Source: Rosellinia necatrix (Eukaryota > Ascomycota > Sordariomycetes > Xylariales > Xylariaceae). From it: a stretch of DNA of 64,000 bases. The notes beneath the pieces were generated by a model. That model was not told the origin of the DNA. It did no database searches and was given only the letters and a program-made list of their open reading frames with translations. The translations under genes were made by a program, and so were the position numbers. Location: the NCBI GenBank assembly GCA_021209875.1, contig JAGYVD010000003.1:2666001-2730000 (forward strand), given 5' to 3'. This document shows positions 49,151-60,333 of this stretch, one piece after another. The first letter of the stretch is position 1. Each line of letters starts with the position of its first letter.

Positions 49151-50257
49151 GGGACGTCATGTGGTACGTGGGGAAAAATATCTGTCCCCTCTCACAGTAA
49201 GAACCCGACAGCATGCACTGAAAGACAAATCGTCTTCCTTCCTATGATGTCGTCCAGGACATAGAGGCTATGTAGCATTGTCGTGATGACCGTTTTCACG
49301 AAATAGAGCGTAGACACTGGAGGGTGTGAGATCGGGTCGGAATCCACTAGACATGCTGAAGGCGTCGTGAATCGAGGAACCCGGGAGAAGCCCGTGCGAG
49401 CTGCGTGAAAAGAAAGATTCCCTCTTGAAGTGCGATTGCGTCAAGCGAAACTGATCCGTATACCATAACCACCAAACATGTCGTGAATATTTGCCTCGCG
49501 ATGGCTATTATCTCTGTCTTTACAAGGCCACTCTCTCTCTCATATATCGCCGCTCATCAATTACGTGGCAATATTATACTGGTGCATTAGTACATATGCC
49601 ACGACATCATACGGGTTTTACAACAACTAGTGTGCCGGATGAAGGATCATATATTGCGTGCGACGTATCAGTTGAACATTGGGTTGAAAAATCTCGCACG
49701 CGGTTATTGGCGAACTCGAGGAATATACTCCCTCCAATAACTCCGTTGGATACGTCAGCGGCACAAGCGAAACGCCAATTCAGCCCGTAGACGAAAATGC
49801 ACAATAGCGTTACTGGGCCCGGCCATCGCCGCATCAAATACCATATAGTTGTAGGCTCTCCGATCCAAATTAGTTTGGATGACCCGTATACCACCGTCCC
49901 TTCACCACCTCATAATGGAAGAGGCAGGACGGCTGAGAAGTAATAATAGGCACTTCATTACTCATAGTTACTTTACTGCCCTCGGCATGTAATAGTACAA
50001 CCGTTTCCGTTTCTAGCCTTGCTCCGGATATCTACATATATTCCCTGCGAAGATCAAGCACCATCAATGGCAGTTTCCAAACGAAAACGTATGTGTTGAA
50101 TAAACTTTACAGAATGATGGGAAAGACCACCCTTTTCGTCTTGACTCCTATCCCAGATGCTAGGATGCGATATATCCTGGTGGCTTAGAAGCCCTACACT
50201 GCTGCGCCAGCGCAAGCAAAACGCCGCGAAACGTGCTACGTGTGGCTCGTGGTATGG

Positions 50258-53225
50258 CTATTCAAGGTTTGAAAGATCCCACGCGTCCATGGATGACAAA
50301 GCACCAAGGCCGTCAAAGTTGACTTCCGCTGGAAGTTGAGCAGGGTTGTTAGGGTCTGCGGGAGAATGCCCACCGGACGTAAACAAAAATAGCTGCTGAT
50401 CAGACATAGTGGTCGGGGGCTGAGAGACATTGCCCGCGTTCCAGACGTCAAAGCCAGAATGCCAACTTGCGCTATCTTTCATATGCCATTCGTTTCCATC
50501 AGCGACAAATGTAGAGTTTTGCATTACTGGTTGTGTTATGTTCCGGCTTGGCAGATTTTGTGAGCCTTCACCAGCCTGACTATTTGATGGGAATGGAACA
50601 TAAGATTGATGGTAATGAGACACCGCCTCGTTTATGGCCGAGGGTTGCCAATGCGGAGAATTGAGCCCGCTAAGATCAACTGTTGTCGTCCCCATGACTC
50701 CTGAATTATTTATAATCTGTCCCGCTACAGGCGGGCGCGATTGGAAACCCGGCGTGTGCAATATAGCACTAACAAGCGGTTCGGGAGGGATGCTAGAATT
50801 GGATGTGTGCGGAGACGATTGAGCTGGAGGCGAAGGCATAAAATGACCTTGGGGACTCTGGGATCCGTGTCCCTGTTTCGGAGACGGTGTATTCTTGGCC
50901 GTTGACGTTGCGGAAACCATGATATGTGAGCGGGGGGAAGGGACATCAGAAGTATTAAACGTGCCCCATCGCTCGTCGGTTCTTTGTAGAATCTGAGCGG
51001 CCTCGTCAGGTAACTCGACCCGCCACTTACGAGACGACACACTGATAATGCTCAGCGATCTACGCCCACAAAGCCAATCCTCAGCAATCTCTTCAAGGTG
51101 CCTGATACCATGGATGATGTCTCTCTTCGCGGTTTTTTCTGGTAGGTTCAACAAATGGATAGTACAAGCTGAGTGTAGCATATACACGGCAATATTACAT
51201 ATTTGGCGTAGGTTATATGTCTTTTTATAGAGACGCATTAACTTGGAGATAGCTCCGGCGTGTGCGGTGCATATCTTTCGAGGGGAAACGTGCGGTGGTA
51301 AGGGCGACGTCTTTGGGGCATAGCGAAGAAAGGGACGGAATAAGTGGATGTATTGGAGATGAAAGAACATGCTATAAATTCGTTTAGTAAACTTTACACG
51401 AGTAGAGAGGGGTTGCACGATATTTCTTGGCTTACTGCATGAGTATGACATTTGGGAGTTGGCCGTCTTTTGGTTCGAGTTCCGCGGGCAATCGTTTATG
51501 CCACTCCTCAAGACGGCGATGGAGTTCACTCAGCTTTTTAAGTTCCACCGCCTTTCCGCTTGACCTCCCTATATGGTTAGGGTGATAAAAGAAGAGTAAG
51601 AGGTCACTGCTGATTTCACATAGTGTGGACAGCTGTAGCCCGATTGTGCGGGTCCGTGCTGGTTGTTTTGAGTTTTCGTCAAATCCCGCGTCCGTGTAGG
51701 GGCACCAGCCTTCCGCGTCCTCCTCTGGGAAAACATCATATTTCGGAACACTATAGGAGTTCTGGGGGAGCTGGGGTAGCCGACCCATATAATTAGACCA
51801 ACACTTGTCGAATAAGAAGCAGCCCCAAAATGTCACGCGCCGAGCATCGACCTCTTTTTCATCAAGGTTTTCAGGGTCGCCGTTGATGCCTCCTAGATTC
51901 ATGTTGAGCCCCAGATCCTGTGCCATCCTAAAGCTCATGCCGCTGTAAACCCAACCCTTGGCCTCTCGGCCGCAGCCCGCCTCCCGGACAGACATCAGCA
52001 CGAGGGCTTGAACAGTAGTCAAACGAGGCTTCTCGTATTCGTCATTATCGACAATGAGCCGTTTCGCCTCGCCAAAGAAGTGATCCCCTTTCGTCCAACT
52101 ATCCCCTATTATTGCATAAGCGCTGGCGACATTGGTGAAGTGACAGCCAAGGGCGAGCATGGCATTCACCAGCAAAGATGAACAGTACGCGGTTTTGTGC
52201 GATGCGACGTGCCGCCTGCCCTTTAAGAAATCCCTGTAGAATAGGTTTCGTGAGAGCGTGGTGAAGTAAGGATAATGCCAGCTGAAGTACATGTTCAGGA
52301 GATGGATGACAACGTCGGGATCATTGGTGACGTTGGACCAGCTGGTAATGGGATTGAAATCCACCCCGTCCGAGTCGACAGCCTGCTGCTCGTCGCTTGG
52401 TGAGCCCATCACATCCCAATGTATAAGATGAGAGGTACCGCCAATAAAGCGGGTGGTCCCGTTCTCAACCCTCAACTCGCCCATTTTACGAGCTAGGTCT
52501 CTCTCGCCCTCGATGGGGATCTCGGTGGTGTAGTCATCCTGCGATTGGACCACTGTATCCTGCGCCTCCCCACCGCCGCTGATTCCGCGGTTGTGGATGG
52601 ATTCGGCGATGGTATCCAGATTGTCGCAGGTGCGGATTCGCTTTACAATGTCATGCACTTCATCCTCCTCGGCATTGAGAATGGCCTCGATGAGAATCTG
52701 AAGCGTCGAACTAGAGGCCTTCATGCTATCGTTCTTCTCTCGGTACACACCCTTCCGGCGATGGTCCGAGTTCGGGTCATAGACACACTCGGTACCATAG
52801 ACACTCGCGCAGGCGGCGCAGCTGGGGAGCGCGCCGTCGCATTTTGATTTCCGTCGACGACAAGCTATACAGGCGCTATAGGGGAGGCAGCAAGCATCAT
52901 CAGCCCGCAGCCGCGATATTGGATATTGAGATACGGCTTTCACAGCCTCGGTGAGATCACAACACCACAGGACAACCACGGGACACGACACGGACACGAC
53001 ACGGGCGCACTAGGTCAAGGGGACGACGTCGGAACCAGATCACAGGAGATTTACGTACATGCTAACGCATTGGCGCTTTTGCAGCGAAGGATCGCCGCCC
53101 CTCCTAGACTTCTTTTTAGTCGGAGGGGGAGCATCGGCAGCGCCAACACCGGTGGAAGCGATGGCGGGGTTAGCATTGGCCAGGTGTTTGTGAGACGGGA
53201 AGCTTGGCGTGGACGAGAGGTCCAT
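50258..53225 (-). CDS. Zn2Cys6 transcription factor with fungal-specific TF domain, NirA-like
   Basis: Predicted 906-residue protein with exons 53225-53059, 52875-51436 and 51371-50258. Introns are GTACGT..TAG (183 bases) and GTAAGC..TAG (64 bases). The first intron joins the basic leader (KKKSRRGGDPSLQKRQCVS) to the zinc cluster at residues 58-86, spaced Cx2Cx6Cx6Cx2Cx7C, followed by VYDPNSDHRRKGVYREK. The central fungal-specific TF domain contains YFSWHYPYFTTLSR and AREAGCGREAKGWVYSGMSFRMAQDLGLN-like segments. The C-terminal 350 residues are Ser/Pro/Asn-rich, probably an activation region, with RKWRVELPDEAAQILQRTDERWG conserved at its start. Known: NirA-like proteins bind promoters as nuclear regulators; the name comes from nitrate regulation, but most homologues are uncharacterised. 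The first exon is placed by its splice phase, which recreates VSIACIACRRRKSKC. Confidence 0.87.
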
Positions 53226-56127
53226 CTCGTGTGCAAAATCTCTCGGCGCAGACGAATGGATGGGCGATGCGGTTGCGAAACCAGGACGGAGACGCAAGGG
53301 AAAACCGTGGAGGTCTCGGAGATGTTCTGTACGCTACGACGGGGTCGAGGAGCTCGACCTAGAGCGGACTAGACTGGTACATGCAAAGGAGTCTGCGCAC
53401 GGGAGGGTGCATTGGGCAACTCTCGAGATGAGACATGTACCTCCTATTGTACCTCTTATCGATTCATGCGCTTTCCGGGGCCGAGACCATCCCGTGTATC
53501 GGCGGAGGCAGGTAGGACGGACAGGCAAGGCAGGCAAGGCAGGCAAGACAGGCAAGACAGGCAATGTTAGGTAGGCAAGGCAAGTAAGCAAGCAGGTAGG
53601 TAAGCATGTAATGTAGTCGGTTAGTAGTAAGGTTACCCAACACCTAACCTAGGCAGGTAGGTAGGTGAGTGAACGACGAAGACCCCATACGGGGAATTGC
53701 TTACCTTATACGCTGCAGGCGATCTGCCGCCGAGAAGGGTACCAACCTGGGGTAGGTTGGTAGGTGCATGTAGCTACCTACCGAGTCATACGCTACAATT
53801 GGCTGGTCCCCACAGCTTTTGACAATGCCCAGGAGATTGGGATGTGTACTGATAATACCCCACGAACGAAGGCTCGGCGAGTTTACATATATATACATAC
53901 CTACTTGTGCAAGGCCCAGGTGTTTACCTAGGTATCTTGCGAACGCGGGAACCGACACAGCTACATATACAAGCCAGCATCTAGATGCGCCTACGAACTG
54001 TATTACCAAGTGGTTCATTTGCCTATCGCGCGAGTCTCAGGCCGCCATGCTCGAAGGTAAGAAAGATTGAGATAAGGCGTGATGATTCTGCCGTGATCTA
54101 TGATACATACATATGTGATGTCAAATCCAAACCAGTTGTCATCGGGAACCCTCGATAAGACATGCATAATGATCGCCCTTGTCCGACGCCCAATGAGCAG
54201 GTTGTGCCGAGGAGCCTATCAGCGTCTAGATCACGGTAGTCAATCTAGTGGCCGCGCCTTGACGATTGTGCATCACTACATCCACATGCGGCTGTTTCCG
54301 CTTCTCATTGCCGCCTGGAAGACCCAAATGCGTGTATAGTATTACTAGCTTTGTTTCACTTATTATATCTTGTTGCCACCAATCCCAGCTTTTAAATACA
54401 TAATACATGCACTTAGATGTGCAAACATACCAACTGGCTACTTATAAACCCAACTTGCTCCTTCACTTTTTCTTCTTATCTATTATGTCTTATGTTGCAA
54501 GGCTACGTTACTGACTAGCCACATGAGCGGCATTGGCCCCCCCACGACCAGTTGCCATGAGGTATAAATCCCGAGCCTCTTGCCCAGCTCTCGGACGCTA
54601 TTTCGTTATCGAACCTGCTGATCCCTCGTGGCTGGCTCGCCAGCTTTCCTAATCTTGTGGCGCCGCCATCAATGCAATAACGCCCCCAAGTTAGGTCCTA
54701 AACAAGCCAACGTGGGCGATGATATTGACTCTAGGCTTTTAGGGCTACCGTCCCAATACCGACAGGGCAATCCGCCCCCGGGCTTTAGATGTAGCCGACG
54801 GCAAGCATGGGGGTAATGAACTTCTTTATCGTCCCACGAGAGATATGGTTAAATAGGCTGCTCCAGTCATGGTTATTGAAAGCTCGCAGGCCTCGGGTCC
54901 CGATGAAGGCATACCAAGAATAGGAGATAATTCGGAGAGCTTTAATAAGTCGACCAGAAGACTCTATCGAAACATATTGGCCTATTTGACCGAGTTAATG
55001 TAGGATTGGGATGTGTGGACATCGATTTTACTGTTCAGCTAGAGAAAATCTTTACAGGAGGCGACTATCTCAGGGCCGCCGGGCAATATTAGGTATGGCG
55101 GACCACGGTCGGATTTGTCCATTCATAGGACTGGTGGTCTCGGGCGCGGTAACACTTCGATCCCGCGCTCTCGTGTACTTTCCTTGCGGACGTGGTAGCG
55201 CGAAGGCAGAGGGAGAAGAGAACGAACGAGGGTCAATAGCTACTGCTAGCACCATTTACTGGGCTAGCTGGTGTATGGGTGTCTGCTCAGTGGGTAGCCT
55301 ACCTACCTAGATAGCCGTGTATAACCTAGAGTTAATCGATGCTTTACTAATCAACTATCGCTCACTCTTAGCTATCTTGAAAACGAGTTGTCGCCGAACT
55401 GAGTAAGTAGGTTACTTTACGTGTTCGAGTACCTACCTACTAAGTACGGAGTGGGTAGGTACCTAGGTTCAAAAGCATGGAAATTTCGCTCCAGGGGAAG
55501 GGGTGGCGGGGCATGGAGGGGCTGGTTATGGCCTAGCTATTCTAGATCGAGTAACTAGGACCCTACAAACCCCACTCTGCTCCTAACCAACATGTTGCTG
55601 CGCGCAGCACTAGGCACCTACGGGCTGTAAGTACCTGTTAGTCAATTACTGTACTGTGCGGTACATGCAGTAACACTCAACTAGTGCCCAGTACCTAGGT
55701 ACCCACTAGTGTCCGCCAACTTGATTTTGCGAAAGCTCTCCTTAGCGCGCGCGATCTTGTTCGTTCGCAAAATATCTTCCTCGCCTCGTCAACCGTCAAC
55801 CACCGAGAAGCAGACGTGACCGGAAGCCAAAAAGCCGAATTGACACCCTGGTAAGACATTCCCCGTACTGTTCTATACTGTCTTACTATCCCGTATTCTG
55901 CTTCTCCCCCTCCCGGGCGAGAAGCTCTCCCTCCTGCTGCGTCTGCTGTGTCGTCTCGGCGTGATTCAGCCGCGAACCACAATTTCTCCTCTGCCCCTCC
56001 AAAGCTCGCTCATTCCCGCCGTTCTTGTCCAGCACCACCGTCACCGTCGCCGGGATCGTCATCAGTCCTAACGTGTTTTGTTAAGCCTCAGCTCGCCGCC
56101 AATCGAAATTATCTTCGAGTCGCCAAA
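53226..56127. other. Divergent intergenic region between the zinc-cluster and La genes
   Basis: No supported gene. Seen: a CAGGCAAGG-type repeat at 53516-53590; many ACCTACCT/AGGTAGGT motifs (53640-53670, 55295-55320, 55428-55470, 55690-55702); and pyrimidine-rich sequence from about 55900 that is probably leader of the La gene. Confidence 0.5.
53516..53590. repeat. CAGGCAAGG / CAGGCAAGA minisatellite
   Basis: Six to seven units of nine bases grade into AGGTAGGCAAGG and AAGTAAGCAAGC variants, merging with the dispersed AGGTAGGT motif. Confidence 0.85.
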
Positions 56128-57514
56128 ATGAGCGATTCCGAGACCAAACCCGTCGAGGTCGCCGACCCTATCGCCGGCCCCGGCTCTGACTCCGTCGCTG
56201 ACCCCGTCGCCGATCCCGTCGCCGTTGAAGCGTCGGGGGATAAGTCGAATGAATCCGAGGCCAAGGCCGGGGACGAATCGACCACCGAGCCGACTACTGA
56301 GCCCACCGCCGGCGAGAATAGCCCCAAGGGAGACGAAGCGGAGGGCGCCACTGCCGATGATGGCAAACCATCTATCTTCAGACCACCAACTGGGATGCTC
56401 CGAGTTACTGGTCCCCGCCAGCAGAAGAAATTTGTCAAGTCGGATCCCACTTCCCTCGAAGACACAGACAATCCCCATGAAATTCGCAAACAGGTGAGCA
56501 CCCTTTTACCTAGTACCCGTTGACTGTCTTGCCTAACCTATTTGAACCCAGGTCGAATTCTATTTTGGTGACAGCAACCTCCCCGAAGATAAGTTTCTTT
56601 GGGAAAAGGTTGGTGGCGAGGAGAACAAATCAATTCCCGTCAGCCTGATCTGCAACTTCTCTCGCATGCGCCGCTTCAAACCATACGAGGCTGTTGTCAA
56701 GGCTCTCAAGGCAAGCAACTTCTTTGTCATCGAGGGTCCGGAAGGCGAGGAAACCATTCGTAGAAAGAACGCGGTTGATACCGACAAACGCAACAAGCGG
56801 GAAGAACGCAGCGTCTACGTCAAAGGCTTTGGCGACGAAACGACCTCTACCCAGTTCGATATCGAGGCCTTTTTCGCCCAATATGGACAGTTCGACTCGG
56901 TCCGCCTTCGCCGCGCAGAAGCCCCAGAGAAAGTTTTCAAGGGGTCTGTCTTTGTCGAGTGGTCCGATAAGGAAACCGCGGATAAGTTCATCGCGTTGCA
57001 GCCTGAACCTCAGTGGAAAGGGCACCCTCTACATATCATGTGGAAGCTCGAATATATGAAGCAGAAGTCAGAAGCCATCCGGGAGGGCAAAATTAGCGCC
57101 GGTGGGCGCAAATTTGCACGTGGCTCGCACCGGGGCAATCGTGGTCATATCCGAGGCAGCGATCGGGGAGGGGACAAGGATGACTGGAAAAAGCGCCGTG
57201 AGCAGGACCAACAGAACGGATTCAGTGATCGTCGAGATAATCACCGTGGCCGGGGTCGTGGCCGAGGTCGGGGCAATTTCCGTGGGCGTGGTGGACGCGA
57301 TAACAATAGTCGCAGTCAGGACGCCCCCGTTAAGCCAGCAAACGACGGGCGACCAAAGATCCACGTCAGCAAAGAGGGTGCCAAAATCATGGAAGAAGAG
57401 AAGACCAAGTCGGGCGATGCGAACGGCAAGCGCGCTAGAGAGGATGACACCTCTGCCAGCGAGCCTCCTGCTAAGAAAGTCGACACCAAGGAGCCAGCAA
57501 CCGAAACCGCGTAA
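56128..57514 (+). CDS. LHP1: La-type RNA-binding protein
   Basis: Predicted 442-residue protein with exons 56128-56493 and 56552-57514; one 58-base intron (GTGAGC..CAG). The start ATG at 56128 has context CAAAATG. The first 90 residues are acidic, with imperfect DPVADPVA and TTEPTTEPT repeats. The La motif spans about residues 112-195, with VEFYFGDSNLPEDKFLW at the exon 2 start and SLICNFSRMRRFK. An RRM follows, with RNP2 SVYVKGF at 209-215 and RNP1 KGSVFVEW at 252-259. The C-terminus is an RGG/RGRG-rich stretch (about 350-375), then a charged tail with KRAREDD. Known: La proteins bind 3' oligo-U of Pol III transcripts, aiding tRNA maturation in the nucleus. As in yeasts, no second RRM is visible. 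Confidence 0.92.
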
Positions 57515-58252
57515 GCTCCTCAGGCCAACCTATAACCTACACCCGGCGCCATGGTCATGGCGCCTCTCCATATATTGCATACCTGTACTCGGACTATGTA
57601 TACTCTGTTAAGCCTTGTGATTCACGGGCGAATTTGTACAGTGATATGACTCAGCGATACGACTCAGCGATACCGCAAGGGGAACTGGGTTGTAAAATGG
57701 TTTAGGCGTTAGGGTTCCGGTTCTATAGATCCTCGACCGTAGCTAGTATCTACGGACGACGATTTTCGCTGCATTGCTATCAAGCGAAGTTCTTCACAGA
57801 TTGGAGCTTTTACATCCCGGTTAATTTTATGGTGGGATTTCAAGCGTTATCAACGAACCATGTTCATATGGCAGACATAAAAAAAAGCCATTGCCAAATC
57901 ATACAACCAGGGCTCCTAGATTAAATGTGCTATAACGAACGCCTGGTCTCTCATGTCGTCACTTGGTGATCTGATGCCTTCCGCCATCTAATATAGCTAA
58001 ATATAACCTTTGTCTAATAGTAAACAGCGGCGCCACGCTCGTCCGATTTCGAATTATTATTTTCGTTCGTAACGTAACAGGCCATCAACTCCACAAGCGA
58101 GATATTTTCTACGCGACTACGCCTTTGATGTCATATTTATCATCTTCCGAGTCTCGTGGCAATATTTTCTTTTTATTTCGAAAATATCTTTTTTTTTTTT
58201 TTTTTTCTCCTTCTCTTTCTCTCTCTTTTTCGTTTTTTTCTTTTCTTCTCCT
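57515..58252. other. Intergenic region between convergent genes
   Basis: This is the 3' flank of the La and MFS genes. The short tandem GATACGACTCAGC lies near 57640-57675. A long pyrimidine tract on this strand (58187-58253, including about 17 T) directly abuts the MFS stop. No gene is seen. Confidence 0.6.
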
Positions 58253-60333
58253 TCACCCGCCGGCGGCGAAGGGGCTCCTCTTCCGCAGGGCCTCGCCGTA
58301 GCGCCAGAGCAGGAAGGGGCCGGGCCAGCCGAGGAGGACGCCGAGGAGGGCGAGGAGGGTGTTGCCCCAGCCGAGGCCGAGGCGGGCGTAGAGGGAGGGG
58401 GCGAAGAGGGGGGAAGCCGAAGCCGGCGAGGGAGCGGAAGACGGTGCCGGCGCTGACGGCGGAGGCGGCGTAGCGCGTGTACGTGTCGACCAGGAAGGTC
58501 TGCAGGCACTGGAAGCTGATGATAGTCGCGGCCGAGAACAAGAAAGCCCCGATGTTCGGGAAGATCCAGTGCGTCTTGTACTCGGCCGTCCAGCCGTATA
58601 CGATCAGCCCTACGGGCATCACTGCGAATTTCCAAAGCCTGAGGTTAGCGACAGTGGGGTTTTGGTTTTTTTTTTCTTGTTTAAAGGGGATTGTGGAATG
58701 TCGGGTTGTGTCTAACCTTGGGAAGGACACCGAGTGGAAAGCAAAGGGGGGCTAGAAAGACTCGAAGAGAGGTTACTTACGGACCGCTCCGGGGATCATC
58801 ATCGGCACCCTGTATTCGGGGCGCCCGACGCCGCCGTACCGCCGCTTCAGCGCCACGTAGATGCGGTCCTGCAGGGGGGCGCAGATCTGGGCGCCGACGA
58901 AGAAGCCCAGGCCGAGGGAGATGTAGTTGAGGCCGCCGATGCCGAGGGGCTCGCCGTAGCCGGCGGGCTCGGGGCCGGACCACAGGGTCGGGAAGGAGGT
59001 CAGGACGATGTAGATGAGGCCATAGACGTAGAGCATGTAGACGGCGAGGGCCTGGACGATGAGTTGGGTGGTGATCATGCGGAAGGGGCGCTCGAGGGCG
59101 ACGCGCAGGGTCTTGCCAACGGTGCGGTCCGGGTCGTCGTAGGGGGTGTGGAGGGCCGTGTTGCCGGTCTCCTTGACGAGGCGGCGGCGCTTCCAGACGA
59201 GCAGGACGGGGGCATACGTCTCTTTGAGGAAGAAGACGCCGGCGAGCTGGATCAGGGCGTCGGCGATGGTGGTGGCGTGGAAGGCCCAGCGCCACGACGT
59301 GTTCTGCGCAATGAAGGCGCCGGCGATGGGCCCGATGGCCGGGCCCAGGAGCGGCGCCAGGCTGTAGATAGAGAGCGCCTTGCCGCGGTTCTCGGCCGTG
59401 AACAGGTCGCTCAGCACGCCGCCGCCGATGGCGAGGGGCGCCGAGCCCCCCAGGCCCGAGAGGAAGCGGAACGCGATCAGCTGGCCCTTGGTCCGCGCCA
59501 GCCCGCACGCGAGGTTGAAGAATAGGTAGATCAGGTTCACGAGCTGGAGCACGATGACGCGGCCAAACAGCTCGGAGAGCGGTCCCCATCTAAAATGAAA
59601 ATTAAAAACGTACACAGGTCAGACCGGATTATTTGTCCTAGGCCAGGGCCGCGAGAGGGGGCAAGAAGAAAGAGAACGACGTACACTAAGGGGCCAATGG
59701 CATAAGCGAGGATGAAAATCGACAGCGTGAGATTCTTCTCGACTAGGATTGCGGTATCGGTCAGTTATTTGTGAGCTCTTTCCCACGGAACGAACCCGTG
59801 GTGAGCGAGTGTTTCGACTTACAGTCCTGGGTAATCTCCAGCTCCTCAGCGATCGTCTCGAGTGCAGGCGCTACAAGAGAGGATGAGATAGGAGATATGA
59901 GGGTGAATAGCGAGACGGTGAACACGGCCGCCCACTTCTTGGAGAACTTCCAGTTTTTAGGATTTTCAGGGTCGTCGGGGCCCGTCCAAGTCACGAGGTT
60001 GGGGTCGTTTGGGTCGGGGGCCGTCGTGTCTATCTTCTCTGTGATCGCGGGGCCAAGCTCGGGATCCCTCTGGTTCTGGAAGCCATCGCGGATTTCGGAC
60101 TCGGAGACGTGGCGGGATAGTGTATATGACGCCGGCTGCTCATCGGCCAAGGAGGAGGATACACTGCTAGCGATAGTGATGCTGGCGTCATCAACATCCG
60201 TGTCCGTGTCGTGGGCGTGCGGCTTCTTCTCGGCGCCGGGGGAGTCTCCGGACCGGGTGGCACCTTGTCCGTGAGAGGCCGCCGGTGTCCGCGCCCCGGA
60301 GCTTGATTGCTTCTTGTCCTCTGTTTTGTTCAT
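58253..60333 (-). CDS. MFS transporter, drug:H+ antiporter type, frameshifted near the C-terminus
   Basis: Exons 60333-59823, 59742-59685, 59589-58781 and 58621-58253; introns GTAAGT..TAG, GTACGT..TAG and GTAAGT..CAG. With one base fewer in the C-run (coding strand; 58408-58413) the product is 581 residues, ending RKRSPFAAGG. As assembled, the last 70 or so conserved residues are replaced by an Arg/Pro-rich frame running into a Lys/Arg tail that ends at 58173. Residues 1 to about 145 are hydrophilic, then VTWTGPDDPENPKNW precedes the first membrane segment, as in fungal DHA1 carriers. Motif A is WGPLSELFGR. Further family marks are SGLGGSAPLAIGGG, NRGKALSIYSLAPLLGPAIGPIAG and TYTRYAASAVSAGTVFRSLAGFGFP. 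Known: such plasma-membrane pumps export toxic compounds; the substrate is not predictable. The start is the first true ATG; the in-frame GTG 45 bases upstream is not used. Confidence 0.85.

Larger units (their letters stand above)
40784..50257. other. 9.5 kb gene-poor region rich in microsatellites
   Basis: No frame here can be supported as a gene. Large frames (43322-44029 minus, 42607-42906 minus, 45831-46301 plus) are produced by simple repeats and read as poly-Leu, poly-Thr/His or similar. Main arrays are listed separately. Homopolymers occur at 47466-47483 (A), 48530-48544 (T) and 49109-49120 (A). CT- or GA-rich stretches run over 47660-47720 and 47940-48240. Confidence 0.55.
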
